From assembly GCA_021234155.1 (NCBI GenBank), contig JAJEKV010000060.1, positions 7,648,323 through 7,712,322 on the forward strand: DNA of 64,000 nt, in the 5' to 3' direction. The notes beneath the pieces were generated by a model. That model had not been told where the DNA came from and did no database searches. It saw only the letters and a list, made by a program, of their open reading frames with translations. Shown here in pieces: positions 22,768 through 32,485 of the stretch (position 1 is the first letter of the stretch; each line of letters opens with the position of its first letter). Both the position numbers and the translations under genes were made by a program. The stretch comes from Isoetes taiwanensis. Its lineage: Eukaryota > Streptophyta > Lycopodiopsida > Isoetales > Isoetaceae.

Positions 22768-23234
22768 TTATCGGACTCTTGTATGGAAATGGAGAGTGCT
22801 TTTTTTTGCTTATCATTACTAGAATAAGATCGATAATTAGTTATCGATCTTGGGAGTATAATTATTATCGATTCTCCTCGATCGATAACTAATTATCGAT
22901 ACTCCTCCAATCTTGATAACTAATTATCGATTCTCCTCCATTAATTATCGATGCGATAACTAATTATCAAGATTACTCCTCGATCTTGATAACTAATTAT
23001 CGGTATTTAATTAGCGCGGCGAGATAAAGGCGGTTATCGGTCCGGCTTAAACCGATGTCACCTTTGATAACCGCCATTTCCCTAATCGGGCCTCGGCGGT
23101 TATCAAACGCGTCTGAACTTCGGCCCTAACGGGCCTCGTCTGACGTGGCCGAGGCCTTACGTGCCAAATACCTGGCCGAGGACGTACAGCCGAGGCCACG
23201 CATTTTTGGTTATCAGCCTTAGCTAGACCGATAA
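22768..23234. mobile_element. MITE-like element with GATAA palindromes
   Basis: The ends are imperfect inverted repeats (TTATCGGACT at the left, reverse complement TTATCGGTCT at the right). Flanks CCTTTC and CCTTAC look like a diverged target duplication of 6-7 bases. The corresponding spot at about 56690 lacks the whole 467 bases, so the insertion is directly visible. The left half is a set of variants of the palindrome ATCGATAATTAGTTATCGAT; the right half is GC-richer with GGTTATC motifs. No coding capacity. Confidence 0.75.
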
Positions 23235-23499
23235 CCTTACCTAAGCACAATGGGCAATTCATTCATAAGTGGCGCATTGGATAGAGATATTGTTCTTGGA
23301 ACTCAAAATTTGTTGTCTAGTAGCTTGTATGTAATTCTTGTAAGCTCCATATCTAAAACCACATAGCCACAATATCTAGCATTCACCCTCACAACTATTG
23401 AACGTGGCATTTCGAGCCTAAACTAGAAGTCTTTCTTACTCTTGTTTTAACCTTTTGTTGAGGTACTTAACTACTACAAATGGCATTCTGTCAACTGAT

Positions 23500-25912
23500 A
23501 TTGTAATTGGGTTCTGAAACACCAGCAGCAACGGCTTCTTCAAACCTTGGATTTTGGCAATGTCTTGAAACTGCCAATGTTGAAATACATGTTGCAACAC
23601 TGGATCCTTTTCCACAAGCAAATATGCACCAACACTTTCTCATCCGTACACACTGTGATGTACCCGGATCTCAACTAGCAGCTTAATGAGCCCATCAAAT
23701 GGGGGGCGTGGTTCACCTGCAAATATCTATCAGTAAAGACAGGCAAGGCAGTGCATATTTATCACGTTATTTCAGTGGACATATAGTTCCTAGTCTACCG
23801 GGTTGTGGTTGCCAAATCCAGAATAAAACTATATCCAAGATACTGCTCCATGCAAATGGGCATTTGAGCTTGTTAAGTTAATATATCTCTAAATTTTGGA
23901 CTCTATGTTGAAGAACTAAATAAGCCCATATCCAAGTTGGCACTGCAAAATGGGCATTTAACGTCTAGATATCTCTAAAATAGTAGACTATGTTGAAGAA
24001 CTAAATAAACGAAAGCAAGAATAGAAACAATTCCGAACTCTGCACCATTTTTTTATCCCCTATTTTAAGCTGAAGATCCTTAAGCTAAGAAAGGACATGC
24101 TCATCATGAAATGCTAAGATCAGATAAGACACCAGTTTCCACTGGGAGAGTTATTTTGAAACATTACAAGCACTTCCATTCTTGACTTATGCATAGAAAC
24201 ATCTACCATAAAAAGCACAAAATTAAAAGGCAGAGGCATCTTCCACAATGAGAAAGCATGATAGTGTTGCAGAACCAATGTAAATAGCCTTACAAAGGCA
24301 AGATCACTGATTTCAAGTTAAGAAACTAATTCCCAATGTCAATAGTATTTTGCAGATTACACCATGCGGGACAGATGCATAGGAAAAATGGAGTTGAAAG
24401 TACAAGCAGTAAATCAATATTGGCAAGCTCTTTCTCTTAATAACGCTATTGTGAATTCACATACCTTTAAATGAAAACACAAATATAGCATCGATAACGT
24501 GTCAAACTTTAAAGAAAGATTGTGTGGCAACTCCTCGACTGATATAAAATGGACTGATAAGCTGTTCAGCTGCCAAGAAATCGTTTTATCAATAATCTAG
24601 ATAACAAGGGCAGTCTATTAAAATAAGTGCTGAGCATTCTTCATCATAACATCACATTGACCAAACTTAAAACACAAACTTTGTCCTGTACAACTGTCAG
24701 GTTTAGGTTTTTAATGTTGAAGACTAAAGACATTAGAATGGCTGGTTTCTTGAGAGCAAATTTCGTGAACATAAACATAAAAGTATTGACTTTATCCAAC
24801 TGTGTTGCATGTCTTCACATGCTGCAAGTGTATTATAAGTTATCAGCACACAAGGTTTTAAAGCTCAAATTCCTGTTCATACTCGACCTCCTTGCTCAAG
24901 TAGGAATCGGAATCCAAATTTTATGGCCATGACCAAACTTACTGTCATCTAGCTCTTTCTTATGATTAGTGTCATCGAACTGGTTGACCTCAGCAGAAAT
25001 GATCAGGTAACAAAAGCAAGGCATCTCTTATATACTTCATAAAATAACAAATTATAAGTTTTAGGAGATTTCCACGACAAAGTAAATAATTTTTGTTTCC
25101 AATTCAAATTAAATCCAGAGAAGGTGAAAAGAAGGAGAACATTTTTATCCTTCCTCCCGTTTCGATTTCTATGTACATTCACTTGTGGGAACTTTCCTTT
25201 CCTGCTATATGCCAGTTCAGTGGATATAGTAATACTAGGCAGTCATAGCTATCTTTTGCACTTCAAAGTCAAGTTGAAGACATAATGATATCTACTTTAA
25301 AGCCATGAGAATTAAAAGACCTTCAATGGTTTATTCTGCTCCAAACATGGAATGTGCATTGAGAACCAAAATGAGAACTTACTTGTGTGACAAGGCCTGC
25401 ATATCATGATTTTCCAGTTTGTTTGGGGTAACATATGCATGGCTTGTAACCAAAATGATGAAGATGCCGAGCTGCAACCAATCCATCCCGCCATTGTTCC
25501 AGGGACCACATAGTACAAGGACACGTTTATATTCAGCTACAGGATACACCTGTGAAATGCCAAAGCGAGTTGGACACAAAATAAGATTGTAAAGGCAAGT
25601 GCCTACTGGAGACAAGGTACTATCAAGTGCTGAGCCGTGAAAGATAGAATAATTCAACGATATTTACATAGTTATAAGTATGTAATATCTCTGAAATAGC
25701 TGAAGCAACACTCAAACCTGCAAGCTCCTGCTCAATAAATAGATAGAACATAAGTATGAGAATGAATGACAATAATGTTAAAGCTATTAAAAAAGAAGAG
25801 CACCATCAGCTGATCGATGCTAAAACCCAATGGCCCCATAAGCATTTCATCAATAGAAACCGCAGCAGATTGTGTAATATAAGATACATCGTCGAAACTT
25901 TGTGAAGCATTC
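23500..25912 (-). pseudogene. PDX3: PDX3-like gene (NAD(P)HX epimerase plus pyridoxamine-phosphate oxidase), copy A, broken
   Basis: Plant PDX3 joins an N-terminal YjeF_N/NAD(P)HX epimerase domain to pyridoxamine 5'-phosphate oxidase, linking NAD(P)H repair with vitamin B6 salvage in plastids. Exon 25804-25912 encodes SYITQSAAVSIDEMLMGPLG and SIDQLM; exon 25689-25727 encodes ELAGLSVASAISE; exon 25383-25549 encodes [20 protein letters not shown], then [12 protein letters not shown] in a shifted frame. Near 23590 come PGTSQCVRM and at about 23550 FEEAVAAGVSEPN from the oxidase part. Defects: the second exon's donor GT is AT, one G is missing after NNGG, and TGA interrupts KS-YAGLVTQ. Most oxidase exons are absent. 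Its 5' end faces the kinase gene 340 bases away. Confidence 0.78.
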
Positions 25913-25970
25913 CTGTGTTTCCAAGGAAGTCGTCCATACCTGTGTTTCCAAGGAATTCGTCATATTCTAA
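25905..25970. repeat. 27-base tandem repeat between the PDX3-like gene and the kinase
   Basis: Two units with the core CCTGTGTTTCCAAGGAATTC lie side by side; the corresponding place at 63210-63265 also has two. They sit in the interval separating the divergent PDX3-like pseudogene and the kinase gene and could belong to a shared promoter or upstream exon. Confidence 0.5.
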
Positions 25971-26251
25971 ATGCCACCAACCAACCCTGTGTTACTTTCT
26001 GCTTCTGTTTCTGCGAGCATGTTAATGTGTTTGTGCATCAACGGGCCGGATAGTTGGCTTTGGGATCGTGCCAACATCCGACGGACAGCAGACAAATATC
26101 TGGGCTTTTTCCTAATTTAGATCTCGCCTTTTTCCCGAAAGCCAGGAATAGAACTGATATTTTAGAACACGGAAAGTGCAGAGTCAGACACAATTACAGA
26201 GGTATAAGAATGTCTGCATTTGCATTGTGTTGGCATTACAGAATTCTGAGT

Positions 26252-27229
26252 ATGGAGACAGAGACGCAGGAGACAGATGAAGAGCTTCTCAACTACACTT
26301 ACTCTGCTTTATTTCCCAATCTTTTGGAGAGCTATGATATGCTTAAGGAAATCGGCGAGGGTGGCCAAGCTACGGTTTTTCTCTGCAGAAGTAAAAGAGG
26401 AGGTAAGAAAGAGTTTGCTTGCAAAATCATCTGGGTAGGAGACACAGAGCCGATCAAGGAAATGGAGATCATGCAGAAATTAGCCAGCAGCCCTGGCATA
26501 GTGCATATACACGAAGTAATCAAAGACGAGGGATTCTGGCACTTGATCATGGAATTGTGCGAATGTAGCTTGCTTGATGTAATCGTCAAGAAAGGCAGGC
26601 TATGCGAAAAGGAAGCGGCTCTTCTTATTCGAAATCTTGCTCTAGCTATACAGGATCTTCATCAAAAGGGTATCATCCACCGGGATCTGAAGCCAGGCAA
26701 CGTTCTTGTGACCTCAGCAGCAAAGCCCTATGATGTTAGGGTTTCGGATTTCGGCATATCGGATCGTTTTTCAGGTTCTGCTCCCAGTTTTACATCCAGA
26801 GTCGGAACACCAAGATATTTGGCTCCAGAGGTTGTGCAGGGTTATTATTCCACTGAGATAGACATATGGGGTCTGGGTTTGATCCTCTATCAGGCGCTTA
26901 CTGGGAGATATCACTTCTCAAGTCTAGAAACTGCGCAAATTCACGAAGAACTGCTTCATGGCGAGGATTTGGCTGCCTCACACTTGCATTGGCCAGTTGG
27001 GTTGGTGTCAGAGGAAGCAAAGAGCCTTGTTTTGGCTATGTTGCAGCCTGATCCGGAGGAAAGGATATCTGTGCAGCAAATTTTGGCACACCCCTGGGTT
27101 GCCAAATATTATTCTAGTACCAGTACAAGGGCGCCTCAGAAGAGCTTAAAACGTAAGAGGCCATGCTTCACATACGGTGTTCCTGCTAAGCTCATCAGAA
27201 CAGTGAGGCCCTCTGCAATTGCCTGCTGA
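26252..27229 (+). CDS. Intronless serine/threonine protein kinase, complete copy
   Basis: The 325-residue protein is almost entirely one kinase domain. The glycine loop is GEGGQATV (about residue 35), the ATP-binding lysine is in FACKII, the catalytic loop is HRDLKPGN, the metal-binding DFG is in SDFGIS, then the activation-segment end RYLAPEV, DIWGLG, and the lobe end HPW. It is most like plant calcium/calmodulin-dependent-type kinases without a regulatory domain. The C terminus is basic (LKRKRPCF), a possible nuclear signal. The start at METETQ is chosen because the second copy differs by a 17-base deletion upstream of it, while the domain begins soon after. Substrate unknown. Four visible synonymous differences from the copy at 63533 support function. 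Confidence 0.85.
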   Translation: METETQETDEELLNYTYSALFPNLLESYDMLKEIGEGGQATVFLCRSKRGGKKEFACKIIWVGDTEPIKEMEIMQKLASSPGIVHIHEVIKDEGFWHLIMELCECSLLDVIVKKGRLCEKEAALLIRNLALAIQDLHQKGIIHRDLKPGNVLVTSAAKPYDVRVSDFGISDRFSGSAPSFTSRVGTPRYLAPEVVQGYYSTEIDIWGLGLILYQALTGRYHFSSLETAQIHEELLHGEDLAASHLHWPVGLVSEEAKSLVLAMLQPDPEERISVQQILAHPWVAKYYSSTSTRAPQKSLKRKRPCFTYGVPAKLIRTVRPSAIAC

Positions 27230-27860
27230 AAAGAAAAGGGCAACAAGGGACATTCTTCTCTACATTTATTTGCCACTCAAGAGACTTGGCATTATTCTTC
27301 TGTACATATAAACTTAGATATCAGGTTATGCCACCTTCGTGACATAGACTATTATATTTTTTGAAGACAATTATTTGTAGAGGTTGGCTTCTTTGACATA
27401 CGCCACCTTCAATGACATTTTTTTTGAATACAATACAATTATTTACAGAGGTTGGCTTCTTGACAAACGCCACCTCCATGACATATTTTTACAAATTAAT
27501 GGTTCACTTTAGCAGCTCTAGCAACTATGGATTTTGGTTGCTCTCTTTGTTTATAGATCTTCAAACTTTTCTTCCTTTTTTGCATTGTCTAGCTCAAATT
27601 TTTGCTTTCTAGATGATCTTTGATACTAGCAAGCTTTGTTTTATGCTTTAGCATAGAATATTGTGGCTTCAAAGTCTCTTTTATTGCCAAGCACTGCCAT
27701 GTTGACATGTGCAGACACAATTTGTTATAATAGTTGGAAGATGGACGTTGTTCTTGAAGTTCAGAACAGTGAGGCCCTCTGCAATTGCCTGCTGAAAACT
27801 TCTCTACATTTATTTATTTATTCTTCTGTACATATAAACTAGATATCAGGTTATGCCACC
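27230..27860 (+). repeat. Kinase 3' flank and founder-type copy of the dispersed repeat
   Basis: This continues from the intact kinase stop codon and is the fullest version of the repeat found at 4131, 6745, 30961 and 47585. A second start of the same repeat, beginning with the kinase-tail words GTGAGGCCCTCTGCAATTGC, occurs at about 27768, so the flank is already duplicated locally. Confidence 0.7.
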
Positions 27861-28143
27861 TTAACCGGCAGGCGTTTGGATCCAAGCATTCCTGGCCATT
27901 GATTCATGCCCTGTGATAGGGCATAACAGGCAATCAAAACTTCCGGGAGGCACAACAAATGCACAATCTTGGGCCGGGGGGCAAGCGAGACTTCGGAGGG
28001 ACATCCCCAACCTATGATAATCGATCCGACCCCCGAACCTCGATAATCGAGTACGTGCGGCCTCCCAAACCTCGATAACCCATCTGCTGCCTTTGCAAAC
28101 CTCGATAATCCGGCAATGGATGAGGCGACTTGCTGCCGGTTAA
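27861..28143. mobile_element. Small TIR element
   Basis: The ends are exact inverted repeats, TTAACCGGCAG and CTGCCGGTTAA. The interior is GC-rich and holds several variants of AACCTCGATAATC. It interrupts the kinase 3'-flank repeat, whose uninterrupted form is at 27330. No coding capacity. Confidence 0.7.
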
Positions 28144-28144
28144 A

Positions 28145-28247
28145 GGGATAAACACCCTGCTTTCGCCCATTACCTCAGATAAACTGGCTCGCCCCTCCGG
28201 GCTCGCCAGTTTATCTGAGGTAATGGGCTCTCAGGGGTGTTTATCCC
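28145..28247. repeat. Near-perfect foldback of 103 bases
   Basis: GGATAAACACCC and CATTACCTCAGATAAACTGG on the left reappear inverted on the right, leaving a four-base loop (CTCC) and only a few mismatches. It abuts the TIR element at 27861-28143. The repeat it interrupts resumes at 28250 with CTTCGTGACATAG. Confidence 0.75.
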
Positions 28248-28249
28248 CT

Positions 28250-28930
28250 TCTTCGTGACATAGACTATTATATTTTTTGAAGACAATTATTTGTAGAGGT
28301 TGGCTTCTTGACATACGCCACCTTCAATGACATTTTTTTTTAATACAATACAATTATTTACATAGGTTGGCTTCTTGACAAACGCCACCTCCATGACATA
28401 TTTTTCCAAATTAATTGTTCACTTTAGCCAGCTCTAGCAACTATGGATTTTGGTCGCTCTCTTTGTTTATAGATCTTCAAACTTTTCTTCCTTTTTTGCA
28501 TTGTCTAGCTCAAATTTTTGCTTTCTAGGTGATCTTTGATACTAGCAAGCTTTGTTTTATGCTTTAGCATATAATATTGTGGCTTCAAAGTCTTTTCTAT
28601 TGCCAAGCACTGCCATGTTGACATGTGCAGACACAATTTGTTATAATAGTTGGAAGATGGACGGTGTTCTTGAAGTTGGGGCTTTTAGGACGTTAAATGT
28701 TTTGGTATAGAAACATATTTGTCATTTTTATTGTAAGTGAGTGGACATAGAGTATAATAGATCATTATGCAATTCTCAGAGTTGAGCACGTCTATAACAA
28801 TGTGATGTTAGGCATTGTTATGAAGAAAGAGCTCAATACCTTATACGGTGGTGTGGCCATGTGACGTTGGGGTATTTTTGATACAAATATTTACGTTTGG
28901 ATGTTGGAAAATTATGTCTGTATAAATATG
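28250..28930 (+). repeat. Kinase 3'-flank repeat, resumed copy
   Basis: The sequence continues the repeat after the foldback insertion, including GCCAAGCACTGCCATGTTGA and the block around GTGAGTGGACATAGAGTAT. The same order occurs at 30961-31345 and 47700-48140. Confidence 0.7.
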
Positions 28931-30474
28931 TGCCACGCCTCTATGCCCGATAAGAATTTCTGAATATGCACATCTAGGAAAGAACTGTAATTTCCTAAAG
29001 AAGAGCACTATTTTGTTTGCCTATGATTGAAGTGTCCCAAGTGCTCATGCCTCTGTCATGTATGAGATTGCTAAAGCCAAATACTAAGACAAATGCATCA
29101 TTTATGAAGACTAATGTACATAAGGAAGAGTGAGATTTCTACAGCTTCTTGTTCTTTGACTCTTGCTTATATATGCATACCGTCATGCTTATTGCCAATG
29201 CCATAGCAATTGTGTAATGAAGCAATCAACCACATGAATGTTCAAAGCACAAAAAGAACTATAAGACCATCTTCTAAAAAAATGGGGAACATCCTTACCT
29301 TTTCAAGCATTGGGGCCAAAGCAAGTAACCAAATTAAGTGAATAATCGTACGCCAATCAATATTGCAGATCAAATGGAGCAAGAGCAAGTAATATGAGCG
29401 AAAAGAAAAAGGACCAACAACAATTGTGCCTATTATTGCAATCCAAGGAACAAATATTGCAAGAATGGTCTGTAAAATGCAAATAAAAAGAGGTAAGAAT
29501 ATGTATCTCAATAAATAGGCCAATGGCGCACACAAAATTGAAACCATGATAGTTTTTTTCATGAAGCAGAAAAGAATGCACAAATTTATGGTATTGCCAA
29601 TAACATGATAATAGTTAGTAAACATGCCTAGAGCAGGAAGGAGTAGGGAAATAAGTGCTTCGGGCTTGGACCTCCTGCAAACTTCTGCTGCTCTGTGATA
29701 AGATGCTCTTTTGGGATGTGCCAGGATGCCATGACTCAGACGTTGGAACAATGATGTTTGTTGTCTAGAGTTGTGAATTGTTGTGATTTTGTTGGAGCTA
29801 AACCTTCAGACCCATAGGGCGTAGCCATTTCAAAATATCACACACACAAGCAACTTGTGGCCAAGCTATTTAGAACATACAACAATTTTATTTTTTTTAG
29901 GAGTGTGGCCAAGCTCTATATTAGTCACGAGTAGGGACATAAGATTGCCACACTTGGTTGAATTTTGTTTTCTTGATTTGCAATTTGCATCCCAAATCTG
30001 CTCTTTATCATCTTGCCCAATTTTCTCTTCATCTTCCCAAATCAAATCAATGTTAGTTTCCAAATGGTTTCTGGTGAGATTCATCCTACAAAAACCATTT
30101 GTGCTTCTGTCTACAGACAACATATTAATTGATCTTATAATAAGAGAAGCATGGCACGCAGTTGTTTCTGATAACTATATAGAGCATCATAGACAGGCAT
30201 AACAACTTTACATATTAGATGTATGGATGTGGCCGATTTGTTTTTTCTTTTGAAAGAAAATTAGTTCCATGGTTTTGCCAGTTAAGTTACAACCTCTTGG
30301 CATAACAATTCAAAAAATGGCCAGGCCAAACTGCGATTAACAATTTCTGCAAGATAAGTGGTGGCCAATATTTTATGCCCCTTCAAATATGTAGGAGATT
30401 AAAAAATACCTTGGAAGCCATTACTTAGTAATGCCCCTAGTTTAGATCCTTTAGTTCCTACTATTATGCGGCCT
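28931..30474. other. No recognised gene; hydrophobic open frame on the minus strand
   Basis: The minus strand at 29242-29751 is open for 169 codons and very hydrophobic (for example FVPWIAIIGTIVVGPFSF), which could be one exon of a membrane protein. AT-rich DNA gives such frames easily, there is no start or splice context to support it, and it has no second copy here. The remaining sequence shows no element boundaries. Confidence 0.3.
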
Positions 30475-30960
30475 GTGCATAGGAACCCACCGGGCTATGG
30501 GAGCTATGGTATGACTCCGCACTACCTAACGGGGCTAGAGGCGAGACGGAGGGAGGGTCCCTGTTGAGCATGGATACCATAGCGGGCTAGGCTTATGGCC
30601 GGTCACTTCGAGTGGGTCGGGCATGGGTTAGACACCTCTAGGAGCAATGGTGTCGCCCTGCCTCTCAAGAGCTGCAGGTGACGGCATGGCTCTTGTTTTG
30701 GGGGGTTAAGTTGGGGAAGAATCTTGTGTCGCCACGATTCTCTAGCCGCCCATGGAACCTCTAGATCCCGGGAAGGGGAGATGGAACCCTTCCTGCCTCG
30801 ACGGACCGGGGAGATGCAACCCGGAGCAGTCTCGATGGGTGATGCCATGAGATTGCATATCCGGAAGGCTAGAGTCATACAGAGCCCGATCTAGCCCATC
30901 TGCAAAATATGCACAGGAGGGGCGGATGGAGTGGTCAACCCTAGCCATTGTCTCGAGCCA
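30475..30960. repeat. Rearranged GC-rich repeat related to 53935-54780
   Basis: 30475-30760 matches 53935-54240 in direct orientation (AACCCACCGGG, GGGCTAGGC, GCCGGTCAC, CCCATGGAAC). 30765-30960 matches the reverse complement of 54640-54780 (the shared words include TCCGCCCCTCCTGTGCA). The two halves therefore have opposite relative orientations in the two places. No coding frame is supported. Confidence 0.6.
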
Positions 30961-31345
30961 GCTTTGATACTAGCAAGCTTTGTTTTATGATTTAGCATAG
31001 AATATTGTGGCTTCAAAGTCTCTTTTATCGCCAAGCACTGCCATGTTGACATGTGCAGACACAATTTGTTATAATAGTTGGAAGATGGACGTTGTTCTTG
31101 AAGTTGGGGCTTTTAGGACGTTAAATGTTTTGGTATAGAAACATATTTGTCATTCTTATTGTAAGTGAGTGAACATAGAGTATAATAGATCATTATGCAA
31201 TTCTCAGAGTTGAGCACGTCTATAACAATGTGATGTTAGGCATTGTTATGAAGAAAGAGCTCAATACCTTATACGGTGGTGTGGCCATGTGACATTGGGG
31301 TATTTTTTATACAAATATTTACATCTGGATGTTGGAAATGGATGA
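30961..31345 (+). repeat. Kinase 3'-flank repeat, further copy
   Basis: It begins at CTTTGATACTAGCAAGC and continues through GCCAAGCACTGCCATGTTGA and GTAAGTGAGTGAACATAG to about 31345, closely matching 28530-28910. Confidence 0.75.
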
Positions 31346-31754
31346 GTTTAGTTATAGGGTTCTACAATAAGGCCCCGGGGGGTTCACCTCTATGTAAAGG
31401 GGATATGGCATGTGCGTTCCAGGGGTGGGAGAAACCCCTCCGTATACGGCTCTCCCCCCATAGAAACCCCTATGTATACAGTCTGGTGTTTGTGAAAAAT
31501 AATACCTGATTCCATACTTTTACGCCTAGTCCAATCCCCATTGACCCTACCCTTAACCTTATTTTTACGCCAGGATATCACTAATGTAGCCTACCCTCTA
31601 CCTTATATTTACATTCAGCCTCCTAATTTTGCACAGGACTAGAGGACTGTAGAGCTCCATGAAGGTTTAGGGTTCAATGGTCCCTCTTAGTTCAATGGTG
31701 GTCACCCGGGTGGTCACTGAAAAAAAAGAAAAGCAGGGAACACCAACCAACAGG

Positions 31755-31985
31755 GTTAATAGATTTTTTTATTGGGTTAATAGTTAATAGGGTTAATGGA
31801 TTCTATTGTTGTGTTAATAGGGTTAGGCTAATAGTTAGGCTAATAGTGTTAATAAGTTAGGCTAATAGTGTTAATAGTTAATAGTTAATAGTTATTGGGT
31901 TAATAGGGTTAATAGATTGTATTATGGGGTATTATTGTGTTAATAGGGTTAGGCTAATAGGGTAATAGGGTTTATTATTGGGTGG
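31755..31985 (+). repeat. Degenerate tandem repeat of GTTAATAG and AGGGTTAGG words
   Basis: Short words such as GTTAATAG, GGGTTAATAG and TTAGGCTAATAG recur irregularly for about 230 bases. Some contain AGGGTTA, the plant telomere core, but no true TTTAGGG array is present. It ends about 190 bases upstream of the small gene at 32177. Confidence 0.65.
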
Positions 31986-32094
31986 CACGCCTTTTCAGAT
32001 TTTACATTATGGCAATAAGATTTTTCATTAAGGTTTATCCGGGGTTTATCATTATAAGGTTTTGGCGGGCTCTGCTCTGCATGCAACTATATAA

Positions 32095-32160
32095 TCCGAC
32101 CTCCATCTCCTTCGACTTCCATCTCCTTCGTTCGACCTCCATCTCCTTCGCCTTCTACTT
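32095..32160 (+). repeat. Pyrimidine-rich repeat in a putative 5' leader
   Basis: Three units with the core TCCATCTCCTTCG lie directly upstream of the ATG at 32177. A TATA-like CTATATAATCC is at about 32087. CT-rich leaders are common in plant 5' untranslated regions, so this could be the promoter and leader of the next gene. Confidence 0.4.
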
Positions 32161-32176
32161 CTTTCAATCTGTCGGA

Positions 32177-32485
32177 ATGGCCCGGACCAAGACCACTGCC
32201 AAACGCCGCCTTGATGAATCTGTCGGATCCGGATCTGGATCCGGTTCCGACTCCGTTTTTTCCGAGCATTCTGGCGGTTCTGGCACCACAATGAAAATTG
32301 TGGCTCGATTTAGCTGTGCAGAGGTGTCTCGCTTGCGAGAAATAGGAGCTTACCTCTCTGAAAAGGTTTTGCAGTGGGTTGATCGGGTGCATGTCAATGA
32401 AGAGCGACTGTTGGAGATGAAAATTTTTTTTGAAGACAATGAACCGCTCGGGAGAGTGAAGATGCCTCCTCCTGGACACGTCTAG
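32177..32485 (+). CDS. Small basic-to-acidic protein of unknown function
   Basis: The 102-residue frame starts MARTKTTAKRRLDE, which resembles the first residues of histone H3, then has a Gly/Ser-rich linker (GSGSGSGSDSVFSEHSGGSG) and a helical C-terminal half (VSRLREIGAYLSEKVLQWVD, LLEMKIFFEDNEPL). I do not recognise a family; some plant transposon-associated proteins start in the same way. The start is chosen over the upstream in-frame ATG at 31982 because the upstream part is repeat-derived and a CT-rich leader and TATA-like box precede this ATG. No intron is needed. Confidence 0.45.
   Translation: MARTKTTAKRRLDESVGSGSGSGSDSVFSEHSGGSGTTMKIVARFSCAEVSRLREIGAYLSEKVLQWVDRVHVNEERLLEMKIFFEDNEPLGRVKMPPPGHV

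Noticed and set aside
22800-23010. CRISPR-like array of GATAACTAATTATCGAT repeats
   Set aside because: The units are palindromic, irregularly spaced and without unique spacers, inside a TIR-bounded insertion in a plant genome.
26054-26251. N-terminal extension of the kinase from the upstream ATG
   Set aside because: The second copy has a 17-base deletion in this part, which is not a multiple of three, so the extension is not conserved; it also contains no known targeting motif.
29242-29751. 169-codon hydrophobic frame on the minus strand as a membrane protein gene
   Set aside because: AT-rich DNA yields hydrophobic frames easily; no start context, splice sites or homologous copy support it. 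Noted only as a possible exon.
31755-31985. Interstitial telomere array
   Set aside because: AGGGTTA words occur, but there is no regular TTTAGGG array; GTTAATAG words dominate.
31982-32176. Upstream in-frame ATG extending the small MARTK protein
   Set aside because: The extension is derived from satellite-like and CT-repeat sequence, with hydrophobic low-complexity content.
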